Assembly: GCF_001636315.1 (NCBI RefSeq) | Contig: NZ_KV440949.1 | Location: 1,342,703-1,406,702 of the forward strand | DNA: 64,000 bases | Reading direction: 5' to 3' | Source of the DNA: Neobacillus mesonae | GTDB taxonomy: Bacteria > Bacillota > Bacilli > Bacillales > Cytobacillaceae | Shown here: positions 15,715 to 24,584 of the stretch, one piece after another | Layout of the letters: each line of letters begins with the position of its first letter | Numbering within the stretch: the first letter of the stretch is position 1 | Translations under genes and position numbers: made by a program | Notes under the pieces: generated by a model | The model's database searches: none | What the model was told of the DNA's origin: nothing | What the model saw: only the letters and a program-made list of their open reading frames with translations

Positions 15715-16710
15715 GTGGGGCAACTGACGAACAAAGTATTTATCCGTTTTTGGCGAATGCCGCTGTTACTTAGAATCCTATTAATGGCAATCTTTGTCTT
15801 TCTATCATTTGGCATTTCCATACACTTTTTAGAACCGTCTACGTTCCCTACTATTTTTGATGGCATCTGGTGGGCGATTATAACTGCCTCCACCGTTGGG
15901 TATGGGGATTATGTCCCCCATTCCCTCTGGGGCCGGCTGACGGCGCTCATTTTAATATTACTAGGCGCAGGGATTGTCTCCTCTTACTTCGGAACTTTGG
16001 CGGCAGCCGCTGTAACGAAACAAGATGCTTTTACAGAAGGAAGGCTTCCCTTTAAAGGAACAGGCCATATTGTCATTGTCGGCTGGAATGAGCGGTCACG
16101 GGAGTTGGTAACAAAGCTGACCCAGTGCAGCAAACCGCAAATGATTGTGCTAGTCGACGAAACACTGGAGACGATCCCGGTGAAATCAAAATTTGTTCAT
16201 TTTATCCAGGGGAAGCCTCATGTGGATGACACCATGATGAATAGCGATATTGCAAATGCGGAGAAGGTTTTGATCACGGCGGACCGTGGAAATAATGAAT
16301 TGCAGGCAGATATGAACAGCATTTTGACCCTGCTGACCATTAAGGGGCTTTGTCCGAATGTAAAATGTATTGTTGAAATATTAACCGCTGAACAAGTTAT
16401 TAATGCCTATAGAGCGGGGGCCGATGAAGTAATTCAATCCAATAAATTAACAAGTGTGTTCATGATGAATAGTCTCCACTCCAACGGGGACGGGCTGTTA
16501 TCCCATGTAATCGAACATTTTGAGGAATGCAGATTATCAGCCAATCCGATCAGCGAAACAGATTTAGGAAAGAACTTAGAAGAACTATATCTGGGATTTC
16601 AGCAAAAAGGCACTCTCCTCATTGGAATCAAAAGAGGGAAGGACATCATTCTGAACCCTCCCCACTCTTATAAACTAGAGAGACAGGATGAACTCATTGT
16701 AATTAACTGA
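15715..16710 (+). CDS. yugO: YugO-like potassium channel with RCK domain
   Basis: A 331-residue protein: a two-helix ion-channel domain (residues 15-100) with the K+ selectivity filter TVGYGDY at 60-66, then a TrkA-N/RCK Rossmann domain (HIVIVGWNERSREL near 118) and a C-terminal TrkA-C-like part. This is the MthK/YugO layout; in B. subtilis YugO releases K+ in biofilm electrical signalling. Two starts compete: GTG at 15715, with its ribosome site almost touching, or a CTG at 15724 with AGGTGG 5 bases away. Position next to pgi and the Fe-alcohol dehydrogenase matches the B. subtilis yug order. Confidence 0.88.
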   Translation: MGQLTNKVFIRFWRMPLLLRILLMAIFVFLSFGISIHFLEPSTFPTIFDGIWWAIITASTVGYGDYVPHSLWGRLTALILILLGAGIVSSYFGTLAAAAVTKQDAFTEGRLPFKGTGHIVIVGWNERSRELVTKLTQCSKPQMIVLVDETLETIPVKSKFVHFIQGKPHVDDTMMNSDIANAEKVLITADRGNNELQADMNSILTLLTIKGLCPNVKCIVEILTAEQVINAYRAGADEVIQSNKLTSVFMMNSLHSNGDGLLSHVIEHFEECRLSANPISETDLGKNLEELYLGFQQKGTLLIGIKRGKDIILNPPHSYKLERQDELIVIN

Positions 16711-16713
16711 AAA

Positions 16714-16758
16714 GGGTGTCAGGCACCATGTGAAAAATTCACATGGTGCCTGACACCC
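16714..16758. repeat. REP-like palindrome, copy 2
   Basis: Perfect 21-bp arms (GGGTGTCAGGCACC.../...GGTGCCTGACACCC) around AAA, 3 bases after the yugO stop and 9 before the ptsH stop, between convergent genes. Probably also a terminator. Confidence 0.9.
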
Positions 16759-16767
16759 TAGTGTTCT

Positions 16768-17034
16768 TTATTTTGCTAAGCCTTGGTTTACAAGTGTTTC
16801 TTCTAGTGCTTTAAGGGCTTCGTCGGCGTCGCTGCCTTCAGCGCTAATTTTGATTTCTGCGCCTTTAGGGATTCCTAAGGACATAACGCCCATGATTGAT
16901 TTTAAATTGACACTTTTGCCTTTGTATTCCATATTGATTTCAGAATTAAATCTGCCGGCTGCCTGTACCAATAATGTTGCCGGTCTTGCATGAATACCTG
17001 TTTCATCAATGATTGTAAATTGTTTTTCTGCCAT
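16768..17034 (-). CDS. ptsH: HPr phosphocarrier protein
   Basis: An 88-residue protein, the usual HPr length. His15 in [11 protein letters not shown] is the residue phosphorylated by enzyme I, and Ser46 in [12 protein letters not shown] is the HPr-kinase site, so this is true HPr, not Crh, which lacks His15. It carries phosphate in the sugar PTS and, as P-Ser-HPr, helps CcpA in catabolite repression. The ATG (17032-17034) has AAAAGGAG 10 bases upstream; a TTG three codons earlier is too close. Unusually it is not beside ptsI here, but 32 bases after pgi on the same strand. Confidence 0.92.
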   Translation of the reverse strand: MAEKQFTIIDETGIHARPATLLVQAAGRFNSEINMEYKGKSVNLKSIMGVMSLGIPKGAEIKISAEGSDADEALKALEETLVNQGLAK

Positions 17035-17066
17035 CGTAATCAAACTCCTTTTAAAAAGTATTGTTT

Positions 17067-18416
17067 TTATTTTAGCCTTTTTTCAAGTTCTGCTTTCTTC
17101 TCTTCGAATCCTGGTTTGCCTAAAAGGGCGAACATATTGACTTTATAGGCTTCGACACCCGGCTGATCGAATGGGTTAACACCAAGCAAATAGCCGCTCA
17201 TAGCACATGCCTTTTCGAAGAAATAAACCAGGTAGCCAAATGTGTACTCATCCATCGCAGGAATCGTGACGATTAAGTTTGGTACACCGCCATCAGTATG
17301 CGCCAGCATTGTGCCTTCAAACGCCTTATTATTGACAAAATCAACCGTTTTACCAGCTAAGTAATTTAATCCGTCCAAATCATTTTCCATTGCTTCAATG
17401 GTTAATTCATGGCGCGGCTGTTCCACCTTAACGATTGTTTCAAAAAGGTCTCTGCGTCCTTCTTGGACATATTGCCCAAGAGAATGTAAATCTGTTGAGA
17501 AGTTCGCGGAAGAAGGATAAATTCCCTTTTGGTCCTTCCCTTCACTTTCGCCGAACAACTGCTTCCACCATTCAGAGAAATACTGAAGACCTGGCTCATA
17601 ATTAATCAGCATTTCAATAGTTTTGCCTTTGTTATATAAAATATTGCGGACAGCAGCGTATTGGTAAGCTAGATTTTCCTTTAGCTCGGATTTACTAAAG
17701 TCCTCTTGTGCTTTAGCAGCCCCCTCCATCATTTTTTCAATATCCGCACCGCTTGCCGCAATTGGAAGTAAGCCTACTGCTGTAAGCACCGAGTAACGGC
17801 CGCCGACATCATCCGGAATAACAAAGGTTTCATAGCCTACTTCGTCTGCTAAAGTTTTTAATGCCCCTCTTGCTTTGTCTGTTGTAGCAAAAATTCGTTT
17901 ACGTGCTTCCTCTGCTCCATATTTTTCTTCTAACAGCTTACGGAAAATCCGGAAGGCAATCGCAGGTTCAGTTGTAGTACCTGATTTAGAAATCACATTA
18001 ATCGAAAAGTCTTTGTTCTCAAGAAGGTCAATTACATCTTTCATATATGTAGAACTTATGCTGTTTCCAACAAAAATAATTTGCGGTGTGCCGCGTTTCT
18101 CTTTCGGCAAGGCATTGTAGAAGCTGTGGTTCAGCATTTCGATTGCAGCTCTCGCTCCAAGATAGGAACCGCCAATCCCGATGACTAAAAGGATATCTGA
18201 GTCAGTTTTAATTTTTTCCGCAGCTTTTTGAATCCGAGAGAATTCTTCTTTGTCGTAGTCTGTCGGGAGGTTAATCCAGCCTAAAAAGTCGCTCCCTGCC
18301 CCAGTTTGTTCGTGTAGTGAATGATGGGCGACTTTGACAGCGTCTTGTAAATAAGTAAGCTCATGTTCACCAAAGAATGGCAGTGCTTTTGAGTAATCAA
18401 AACGAACGTGTGTCAT
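17067..18416 (-). CDS. pgi: Glucose-6-phosphate isomerase
   Basis: A 449-residue protein with phosphoglucose isomerase signatures: [13 protein letters not shown] near residue 80, [14 protein letters not shown] near 143, and [14 protein letters not shown] near the C-terminus with the conserved lysine. It interconverts glucose-6-P and fructose-6-P in glycolysis and gluconeogenesis. Length equals the B. subtilis enzyme within a residue or two. A GGAGG-like site (AGGATCATAG) precedes the ATG. HPr follows downstream, probably co-transcribed; a palindromic repeat lies upstream. The family is certain. Confidence 0.96.
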   Translation of the reverse strand: MTHVRFDYSKALPFFGEHELTYLQDAVKVAHHSLHEQTGAGSDFLGWINLPTDYDKEEFSRIQKAAEKIKTDSDILLVIGIGGSYLGARAAIEMLNHSFYNALPKEKRGTPQIIFVGNSISSTYMKDVIDLLENKDFSINVISKSGTTTEPAIAFRIFRKLLEEKYGAEEARKRIFATTDKARGALKTLADEVGYETFVIPDDVGGRYSVLTAVGLLPIAASGADIEKMMEGAAKAQEDFSKSELKENLAYQYAAVRNILYNKGKTIEMLINYEPGLQYFSEWWKQLFGESEGKDQKGIYPSSANFSTDLHSLGQYVQEGRRDLFETIVKVEQPRHELTIEAMENDLDGLNYLAGKTVDFVNNKAFEGTMLAHTDGGVPNLIVTIPAMDEYTFGYLVYFFEKACAMSGYLLGVNPFDQPGVEAYKVNMFALLGKPGFEEKKAELEKRLK

Positions 18417-18524
18417 CTATGATCCTCCATTATTTTATTTTCAATAATCACTTTAACCTATGCCAGATAGATTAGCAAGAAACCTCCATCTTGTAAGCGC
18501 GACCAATTTTATAAGGTTTCAATC

Positions 18525-18569
18525 GGGTGTCAGGCACCATGTGAAAAATTCACATGGTGCCTGACACCC
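18525..18569. repeat. REP-like palindrome, copy 3
   Basis: Identical to copy 2 in sequence (45 bp). It lies between the alcohol dehydrogenase stop and the pgi start, the only copy between genes on the same strand; it may stop transcription from the dehydrogenase gene. Confidence 0.9.
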
Positions 18570-18578
18570 AGCTAATTT

Positions 18579-19742
18579 TTATAGTGCTGCACGATAAATT
18601 GCCAGTACATCTTGGCGGTTTAATTTGGTGAAATTGCCAAATTCTCCGTTTGCCATTGCTCGGTCTGCCATGATGTCGATTTTGCTGTCATCTATGTCGT
18701 AATCAGCCAAACGGACTGGAGCCTCGATGCTGGTCCAGAAATCCCGCAGTTTTCGAATTCCTTCTAGGCCTGTTTGTTCTGCAGTTTTCCCTTCTGGATC
18801 GACTTCAAATACTCTAACTGCCAGCTGCTTGAAGCGCTCAGGCTTTACCTTGATGTTATGCTCCAGCCAGTGCGGGAAGAGAATCGCCAGCCCGCCGCCA
18901 TGTGGAATATCATAAACGGCAGACACAGCATGCTCAAGATTATGGGTAGCCCAGTCACCGCGGTAACCCATATTTAAAGTACCATTCAGAGCCATTGTCC
19001 CCGCATAAAGAATCGTTGCGCGAGCATCATAGTTTTCCAAGTCTTGAAGCAATTTAGGAGCAGTTTCCATAATCGTGATCAGCAAGGACTCACACATCCG
19101 GTCTTGATAATTGGTATTTTCGTCGAGGTGGAAATAATGTTCCAGAACATGCGACATCATATCAACAATGCCATAAATGGTCTGATTCTTTGGAACAGAA
19201 AAAGTATTCACCGGATCCAGGATGGAGAATTTCGGGAACGTTACAGGACTTCCCCAGCCATATTTTTCGTTTGTTTCCCAGTTTGTAATGACTGATCCTG
19301 AGTTCATTTCTGAACCAGTAGCCGCTATCGTTAAAACTGTGCCAAACGGCAGGGCCTCGGTCGCAAATGCTTTTTTCACAACTAAATCCCAAGGGTCGCC
19401 ATCATACTTAGACCCGGCCGCAATTAGCTTAGTACAGTCAATTACACTGCCGCCGCCAACTGCAAGCAAGAAGTCAATTCCTTCCCGCTTACAAATCTCA
19501 ACCCCTTTTCGTGCCGTTGATATCCTTGGATTAGGTTCGACACCGGGAAGTTCAAAAACTTCCGCTCCAATTTCCTGAAGCAGGCTGGTCACTTTTTCAT
19601 AAAGTCCGGTCCGCTTAATGCTGCCACCGCCATAAACAAGGAGCACCTTTTTCCCGTATTTCGGAACCTCTGTTTTTAGCTGTTCAAGTTCCCCTTTTCC
19701 AAAAATCAATTTTGTTGGATTATAAAATGTAAAGTTTTGCAA
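18579..19742 (-). CDS. Iron-containing alcohol dehydrogenase (YugJ/YugK, BdhA-like)
   Basis: A 387-residue protein of the Fe-dependent (group III) alcohol dehydrogenase family. Residues 5-110 carry the NAD(P)-binding GGGSIKRTG and [12 protein letters not shown] motifs; the metal site lies in [40 protein letters not shown]. The family reduces aldehydes such as butyraldehyde with NADH or NADPH. Two paralogues (yugJ, yugK) sit at this place in B. subtilis; here there is one. The substrate is inferred only from that match. No ribosome-site anomaly. Confidence 0.9.
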   Translation of the reverse strand: MQNFTFYNPTKLIFGKGELEQLKTEVPKYGKKVLLVYGGGSIKRTGLYEKVTSLLQEIGAEVFELPGVEPNPRISTARKGVEICKREGIDFLLAVGGGSVIDCTKLIAAGSKYDGDPWDLVVKKAFATEALPFGTVLTIAATGSEMNSGSVITNWETNEKYGWGSPVTFPKFSILDPVNTFSVPKNQTIYGIVDMMSHVLEHYFHLDENTNYQDRMCESLLITIMETAPKLLQDLENYDARATILYAGTMALNGTLNMGYRGDWATHNLEHAVSAVYDIPHGGGLAILFPHWLEHNIKVKPERFKQLAVRVFEVDPEGKTAEQTGLEGIRKLRDFWTSIEAPVRLADYDIDDSKIDIMADRAMANGEFGNFTKLNRQDVLAIYRAAL

Positions 19743-19880
19743 ATTGATCCCTCCAATTCATTTTTCATTATTATGTAAAATACGATATTTTGCAAAAAAC
19801 TAGTTTGCCAAATTGATTTGAATAGAATATTTACCTCCGTCTAATCCTAATCATAAAAATTTAAAAAGGGGGGAAGCAGT

Positions 19881-20114
19881 TTGAGTCCCATTCAACGCAT
19901 CGCCCTAATGCTGACCATTATCGGCGCGATTAATTGGGGGTTACTTGTTTTTTTTCAGATAGATCTAATCTCGAGTAGTTTTGGCGGCCGAAATGATGAA
20001 CTGGCCAAGATCATTTATGGTTTGATCGGAGCTGCAGGGCTGGTGAACCTTGGATTATTTTTTAAACAGGAGAAAGAGTTCGTCATTGAGTCTGAAGTGA
20101 ATCGAACCAGATAA
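19881..20114 (+). CDS. yuzA: YuzA-like DUF378 membrane protein
   Basis: A 77-residue protein starting at TTG after a GGGGGGAAG site. Two membrane helices (RIALMLTIIGAINWGLLVFF and KIIYGLIGAAGLVNLGLFF) match DUF378, with the conserved AINWGL motif. B. subtilis yuzA lies in the same place. Function unknown. It is divergent from the alcohol dehydrogenase. Confidence 0.85.
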   Translation: MSPIQRIALMLTIIGAINWGLLVFFQIDLISSSFGGRNDELAKIIYGLIGAAGLVNLGLFFKQEKEFVIESEVNRTR

Positions 20115-20121
20115 AAGGAAT

Positions 20122-20150
20122 CCGGGAGAAGACTGCTTTTCCCGGCTTTC
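20122..20150 (+). terminator. Terminator after yuzA
   Basis: CCGGGA/TCCCGG stem with a 12-base loop, followed by CTTTCTTTT. Confidence 0.65.
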
Positions 20151-20162
20151 TTTTACCATTTA

Positions 20163-21371
20163 TTACGATCCAAGCACCTTGTGAATCCGCTCAATCGCCC
20201 AATCCAATTCTTCTTTAGTAATCACAAGCGGCGGTGCAAAGCGAATCACACTTTCATGTGTTTCCTTACATAGCAGCCCTTCTTCTTTTAATTGCTCACA
20301 ATATTTGCGGGCCTCTTCGTTCAATTCAACACCAATGAACAAACCGCGGCCGCGAACTTCCTTAATCATAGGGTTGTTAATCTGCTTTAATTTCTCTATA
20401 AAATATTCCCCAAGCTCTAATGATTTTTGTGCCAATTTTTCATCAATCAAAACATCAAGGGCAGCGATGGAAACCGCACAGGCCATTGGATTCCCACCAA
20501 AGGTCGACCCGTGTGAACCGGGGTTAAATACACCTAAAATATCTTTGTTGGCCACAACACAAGAAATCGGGAATACCCCGCCGCCGAGCGCTTTTCCAAG
20601 TATATAAACATCCGGTTCAATCCCTTCCCACTCACAGGCAAACATTTTTCCGGTACGTGCTAAGCCGGCCTGGATTTCATCAGCAATAAATAATACATTA
20701 TTTTCCTTGCAAAGCTCATATGCCGCCTTCATGTACCCTTCCGGAGGGATCACAATCCCTGCCTCGCCTTGAATTGGTTCTACTAAAAAGGCGGCTGTAT
20801 TCGGTGTAATCGCTTGTTTCAAAGCTTCGATATCCCCGTATGGAACCAGCTTAATTCCCGGCAGCATCGGACCGAATCCGCGTTTATATTCCTCTTCCGA
20901 TGACAGAGACACCGCTGTCATTGTTCTACCGTGGAAGTTACCGTTACAGCCAATAATCTCCGCTTGGTTATCTGGGATTCCTTTAACCTCATAGCCCCAG
21001 CGGCGTGCCGCCTTAAAGGCAGTTTCCACAGCTTCAGCCCCTGTATTCATAGGCAGCGCCATATCTTTGTTTGTTAGCTTACAGATTTTTTCGTACCATG
21101 GACCGAGCTGGTCATTATGAAAGGCGCGTGAAGTCAAGGTAACTTTGTCTGCCTGGTCCTTTAACGCTTGGATAATTTTTGGATGGCGATGACCCTGGTT
21201 TACAGCAGAATAGGCACTAAGCATATCCATGTATTTAGTGCCTTCCGGATCCTCCACCCAAACACCTTCTGCCCGTGATACAACAATTGGCAGCGGATGA
21301 TAGTTATGGGCGCCATATTTCTCTGTTTGCTCAATGATTTTTTGTGAATTTACACTTGTATTCACTCTCAT
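20163..21371 (-). CDS. rocD: Ornithine aminotransferase
   Basis: A 402-residue class-III aminotransferase. [19 protein letters not shown] at the start, [16 protein letters not shown], and the PLP-lysine motif ILGKALGGG match RocD closely. It moves the delta-amino group of ornithine to 2-oxoglutarate, giving glutamate semialdehyde and glutamate in arginine catabolism. The ATG at 21371 has its site (GGCGAGG) almost touching; a GTG two codons in (21365) has better spacing and may be the real start. It stands alone, not with rocE or rocF. Confidence 0.93.
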   Translation of the reverse strand: MRVNTSVNSQKIIEQTEKYGAHNYHPLPIVVSRAEGVWVEDPEGTKYMDMLSAYSAVNQGHRHPKIIQALKDQADKVTLTSRAFHNDQLGPWYEKICKLTNKDMALPMNTGAEAVETAFKAARRWGYEVKGIPDNQAEIIGCNGNFHGRTMTAVSLSSEEEYKRGFGPMLPGIKLVPYGDIEALKQAITPNTAAFLVEPIQGEAGIVIPPEGYMKAAYELCKENNVLFIADEIQAGLARTGKMFACEWEGIEPDVYILGKALGGGVFPISCVVANKDILGVFNPGSHGSTFGGNPMACAVSIAALDVLIDEKLAQKSLELGEYFIEKLKQINNPMIKEVRGRGLFIGVELNEEARKYCEQLKEEGLLCKETHESVIRFAPPLVITKEELDWAIERIHKVLGS

Positions 21372-21477
21372 TCCTCGCCTTCTAATTGGTCATATATTTC
21401 TATTGTAGCCTAGGAGCTGATAAAGAATGTTACAAAATTTTAACAAAGACCCGTTTTCCCCGGCTAAAACTCCACAC

Positions 21478-21516
21478 AAAAAAGCCTAAGACTCATCCTC
21501 ACAGAATCTTAGGCTT
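21478..21516 (-). terminator. Terminator after yugI
   Basis: On the minus strand AAGCCTAAGA/TCTTAGGCTT with T run, 14 bases after the yugI stop. Confidence 0.85.
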
Positions 21517-21530
21517 CTTTCCACTCTTTA

Positions 21531-21929
21531 TTATTTTTTAATTAAATCTTCACCCTGGGATTGGTCAATCCATTCTTGAAGTTTTTCTTTCAGCGTGTTG
21601 AAGCCCTGCTGACCTTCACCTTCAGGAATAATCGCTGCAGCCTGGCGTCTGCGCGGCTTTCTTGGACGTGCAGCTTGAACGGAGGGCTCTTCGGTCGCCT
21701 TAATGGAAAGGCCGATTTTTCCAGCTTCCTCGTCAACTGATAACACTTTCACCTTAATTTCGTCGCCCACTTTAAGGTGATCATGAATATCTTTTACATA
21801 TCCATGAGTAATTTCCGAAATATGGACAAGTCCTTGTGTATTTTCGTCTAATGCTACAAATGCCCCATATGGCTGAATACCTGTTACTTTACCTGTTATA
21901 ATACTTCCCGTTTCAATATTTCCACTCAT
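21531..21929 (-). CDS. yugI: S1-domain RNA-binding protein (general stress protein 13)
   Basis: A 132-residue protein: residues 6-76 are an S1/OB fold (GSIITGKVTGIQPYGAFVAL...GLVHISEITHGYV), then a basic arginine-rich linker (RPRKPRRRQ) and an acidic tail. It matches YugI/GSP13, a small S1 protein linked with ribosomes and 30S subunits. The basic linker suggests RNA contact. It is a single-gene unit upstream of rocD. Confidence 0.9.
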   Translation of the reverse strand: MSGNIETGSIITGKVTGIQPYGAFVALDENTQGLVHISEITHGYVKDIHDHLKVGDEIKVKVLSVDEEAGKIGLSIKATEEPSVQAARPRKPRRRQAAAIIPEGEGQQGFNTLKEKLQEWIDQSQGEDLIKK

Positions 21930-22159
21930 GAAAACACTCCTAAATAGATAATAATTTACACCCCTATATACGCAGTATAAAATTATATCATAATAAGGGA
22001 ATGGAAATCAAAAACTAACCTGGACAATCATCACTAATTTTAGCAAAAAATAGACAATGTAAGAAAATCGTAACATAATATTCAAATTAAGAATAAGAAA
22101 AAAATTTGAAATCATGATAAAATTATAATAGGAAAGTATAACTATGAGAGGTGAACAGT

Positions 22160-22384
22160 ATGAGTACAATTGGTCAAACAATCAAAACGGCACGAGAAAT
22201 GCGGAAGATGACACAAGAGGAATTAGCGCAAAAAGTTAGAGTGGGCACACAAACGATTGAGAATTATGAATCTGGAGAACAAATTCCTAGTACACAAACA
22301 ATTTTAAAGTTATCTACTGTTCTTGATATTGCGGCATCCGATCTATTAGATAAGCTTAAAAACAGCGAGCCTGCCAAAGGCTAA
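22160..22384 (+). CDS. Small XRE-family DNA-binding protein
   Basis: A 74-residue protein that is little more than a Cro/CI helix-turn-helix (residues 3-60: TIGQTIKTAREMRKMTQEELAQKV...TIENYESGEQIP). The ATG at 22160 has AGAGGTG 6 bases upstream. It has no partner domain, toxin or prophage gene next to it, so it is probably a stand-alone chromosomal regulator with unknown targets. Confidence 0.85.
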   Translation: MSTIGQTIKTAREMRKMTQEELAQKVRVGTQTIENYESGEQIPSTQTILKLSTVLDIAASDLLDKLKNSEPAKG

Positions 22385-22385
22385 T

Positions 22386-22416
22386 AAAAAAGCGGGAAAA
22401 ATATTTCCGCTTTTTT
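22386..22416 (+). terminator. Terminator after the XRE gene
   Basis: AAAAAGCGGGAAA/TTTCCGCTTTTTT stem with one bulge and a T run, directly after the stop. Confidence 0.85.
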
Positions 22417-22490
22417 CGCTTTTTAAGTATAAGAAAGGGGAAACTTGGCAAATATAATGACATAAGCTTTCTAGTATTCCCCCCTTTTTT

Positions 22491-22525
22491 AGTGGACAAC
22501 CAATCGGATTGTCCACTTTTTTTTG
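22491..22525 (+). terminator. Second plus-strand terminator, possible end of a small RNA
   Basis: AGTGGACAA/TTGTCCACT stem followed by TTTTTTTT. The T run is on the plus strand, yet the XRE gene already has a terminator 75 bp earlier. A TATAAT box lies between them near 22453. Confidence 0.6.
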
Positions 22526-22532
22526 GGCAAAA

Positions 22533-22799
22533 TTAAATGGAACAGGAATCCTGGTCCTCCATCACTTTTAATAATTCCACCGCTATTTCCATACAGCTTT
22601 CGAGCGGTATGATTTTTTCAAATGAAAACTCATAAATACTTTGAATCTTCTTCGCCAAGGTTAATGGATGCTCGTACATATGAACGGCTTGAATACAATC
22701 GGCTATTTCTGTTTCATAACTTTCATTATCTAATTGAAACGGGTTCCATTCCGTTAATAAATCGACTAACTTTAAGTTTGTCTGCACTTCTTTTCTCAT
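22533..22799 (-). CDS. yugE: YugE-like protein (DUF1871)
   Basis: An 88-residue, acidic, mostly helical protein starting at the ATG at 22797-22799 (MRKEVQTNLKLVDLLTEWNPF), with a GGGG site 8 bases upstream. The pattern WNPFQLDNESYETEIADCIQA fits DUF1871, of which B. subtilis YugE is the type, and it lies next to patB as there. Function unknown. It is divergent from patB. Confidence 0.8.
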   Translation of the reverse strand: MRKEVQTNLKLVDLLTEWNPFQLDNESYETEIADCIQAVHMYEHPLTLAKKIQSIYEFSFEKIIPLESCMEIAVELLKVMEDQDSCSI

Positions 22800-22887
22800 A
22801 ATCGTAACCCCTATTATTTTAACATTTGCTGAAAATATTTTATCATAAGAAGTAGGTTCGTTGAAAATATTGGAGGTGGGCCAGTTT

Positions 22888-24051
22888 ATGACATTCTTTA
22901 ATGAAAAAATTGACCGTTTGAACACAGCTTCAGTCAAGTGGGAAGCAACGAAAGAGATATTTGGCGAAACTGATTTGTGGCCAATGTGGGTTGCGGATAT
23001 GGACTTTAAACCACCCCAGGCTGTTATCGAGGCAATCAAAAAACGTGCCGATCACGGGGTTTTTGGCTATACATTTATCCCGGAATCAACGAAGCAGGCA
23101 ATTGCAGCATGGGTGTCAAAAAGACACAGCTGGACAATTGATGGTTCTTGGCTGTTATATTGCAGCGGTGTGGTGCAGGCCATCAGTACCGCCATTCAGG
23201 CGTTTACTGAGGAAGGCGACCGGGTGCTGCTGCAATCTCCTGTTTACACACCTTTTTTCGAAATGATTAAACAGAATAACAGAACCGTCGTCAATTCACC
23301 GTTGATCCTGGAGGGGAATCAATACAGGATTGACTTTGCCGCCTTTGAAGAAGAACTGAAGAAAGGCTGCAAGCTGTTCCTTTTATGCAGCCCTCATAAC
23401 CCTGGCGGCCGTGTGTGGACGAAGGATGAACTGCTCCAAATGGGGGAATTATGCCTAAAGTATAACTGCCTCATTCTATCAGACGAAATTCACTCCGATT
23501 TGGTTTACAAAGAATATAAACATACACCAATCGCATCCATAACGGAGACATTGTCAGAGAACGTGATTACCTGCATTGCTCCAAGTAAAACCTTTAATTT
23601 AGCAGGTCTTCAGGCTTCTGTTGCGATTATTAAAAATAACACATTACGTAAACAATTTGATGATACGTTAAAACGTCAAGGCTTCTTCACCCTTAATACT
23701 TTCGGCATCATTGCCATGGAAGCGGCATACCTTGAGGGGGAAGCGTGGCTTGAAGAGTTAATGGCATACTTACAGGATAACAAACAGTATGTATTAAACT
23801 TTTTACAAGAAAATCTGCCGGAAATCACTTGTATCGATTCAGAAGGAACCTACTTGCTCTGGCTTGACTGCCGCAAGCTTGGGTTGTCAGATCAAGAACT
23901 GCGGGCCTCACTGCTTCAAAAAGGAAGGCTTGCCTTAGAGCCGGGTACAAAATACGGCCTAGGCGGCGAAGGCTTTGTCAGAATGAATATTGCTTGTCCA
24001 AAGGAACACGTAATCGAAGGACTTAATCGTTTAAAAATGGCCTTTAAATAA
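22888..24051 (+). CDS. patB: Cystathionine beta-lyase PatB (MalY/PatB family)
   Basis: A 387-residue PLP enzyme, the same length as B. subtilis PatB. Motifs: PMWVADMDFKPP at the start, YCSGVVQAISTAIQAFTEEGD, LLCSPHNPGGRVW, the cofactor Asp in LSDEIHSDLVY, and the PLP-lysine in APSKTFNLAGLQ. It splits cystathionine or cysteine-S-conjugates into thiol, pyruvate and ammonia, in methionine synthesis and sulfur metabolism. The ATG at 22888 has GGAGGTGG 8 bases upstream; the longer TTG start is not supported. It ends at a palindrome. Confidence 0.93.
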   Translation: MTFFNEKIDRLNTASVKWEATKEIFGETDLWPMWVADMDFKPPQAVIEAIKKRADHGVFGYTFIPESTKQAIAAWVSKRHSWTIDGSWLLYCSGVVQAISTAIQAFTEEGDRVLLQSPVYTPFFEMIKQNNRTVVNSPLILEGNQYRIDFAAFEEELKKGCKLFLLCSPHNPGGRVWTKDELLQMGELCLKYNCLILSDEIHSDLVYKEYKHTPIASITETLSENVITCIAPSKTFNLAGLQASVAIIKNNTLRKQFDDTLKRQGFFTLNTFGIIAMEAAYLEGEAWLEELMAYLQDNKQYVLNFLQENLPEITCIDSEGTYLLWLDCRKLGLSDQELRASLLQKGRLALEPGTKYGLGGEGFVRMNIACPKEHVIEGLNRLKMAFK

Positions 24052-24059
24052 CTAAATAA

Positions 24060-24101
24060 AAGGGTCTGACCCCACTATATGAATTGTGGGGTCAGACCCT
24101 T
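24060..24101. repeat. Second palindrome type, probable terminator
   Basis: AAGGGTCTGACCCCA/TGGGGTCAGACCCTT inverted repeat between the convergent patB and PH-domain genes. It differs from the GGTGTCAGGCACC family but has the same size and style. Confidence 0.85.
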
Positions 24102-24114
24102 AATATTAAAAATT

Positions 24115-24492
24115 TTATTTCAAAACATACTCCGCCAATACACTTTGCAGCTCGTAAATGTTTAAGTTCTTATTAAATTGTTTTTGCAGCGGCAGCGCGT
24201 TGCCGGAGATCCAAATTTTCAGTTCAGCATCCAAATCAAAATTCCCTGCGGTTTCGATACTGAAATGCGTAATGCTTTTATACGGGATAGAATGGTACTC
24301 CACCTTTTTGCCGGTTACTCCTTGCTTATCCACTAATATTAAGCGCTTGTTGGTAAAGATAAACATATCCCTAATCAGTTTATAGGCCCGTTCGATTCTT
24401 TCACTCGGTGCCAAAACCTTTGCAAAATCCTTTTGAATATCAGCAACATTCACTTCCGAAGCATTTCCCATCAATCCATCCAAAAAACCCAT
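24115..24492 (-). CDS. Bacterial PH-domain protein
   Basis: A 125-residue protein starting MGFLDGLMGNASEV at 24490-24492, with GGGGGCG 6 bases upstream. The segment AYKLIRDMFIFTNKRLILVDKQG, then VEYHSIPYKSITHFSIETAG, is the bacterial PH (bPH_1) pattern seen in YvbH-like proteins. No membrane segment. These proteins are often induced by envelope or general stress, but the precise role is unknown. Confidence 0.82.
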   Translation of the reverse strand: MGFLDGLMGNASEVNVADIQKDFAKVLAPSERIERAYKLIRDMFIFTNKRLILVDKQGVTGKKVEYHSIPYKSITHFSIETAGNFDLDAELKIWISGNALPLQKQFNKNLNIYELQSVLAEYVLK

Positions 24493-24547
24493 TAACAACG
24501 CCCCCATTTCATCAATTTAGTTTAAGTATACAAAAATATCCATATAT

Positions 24548-24577
24548 TAAAAAGCCAGACGTGAAAATCACGTCTGG
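24548..24577 (-). terminator. Terminator of the 6-phosphogluconate dehydrogenase gene
   Basis: CCAGACGTGA/TCACGTCTGG with a 3-base loop; T run on the minus strand; 8 bases after the stop. Confidence 0.88.
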
Positions 24578-24584
24578 GGCAATC

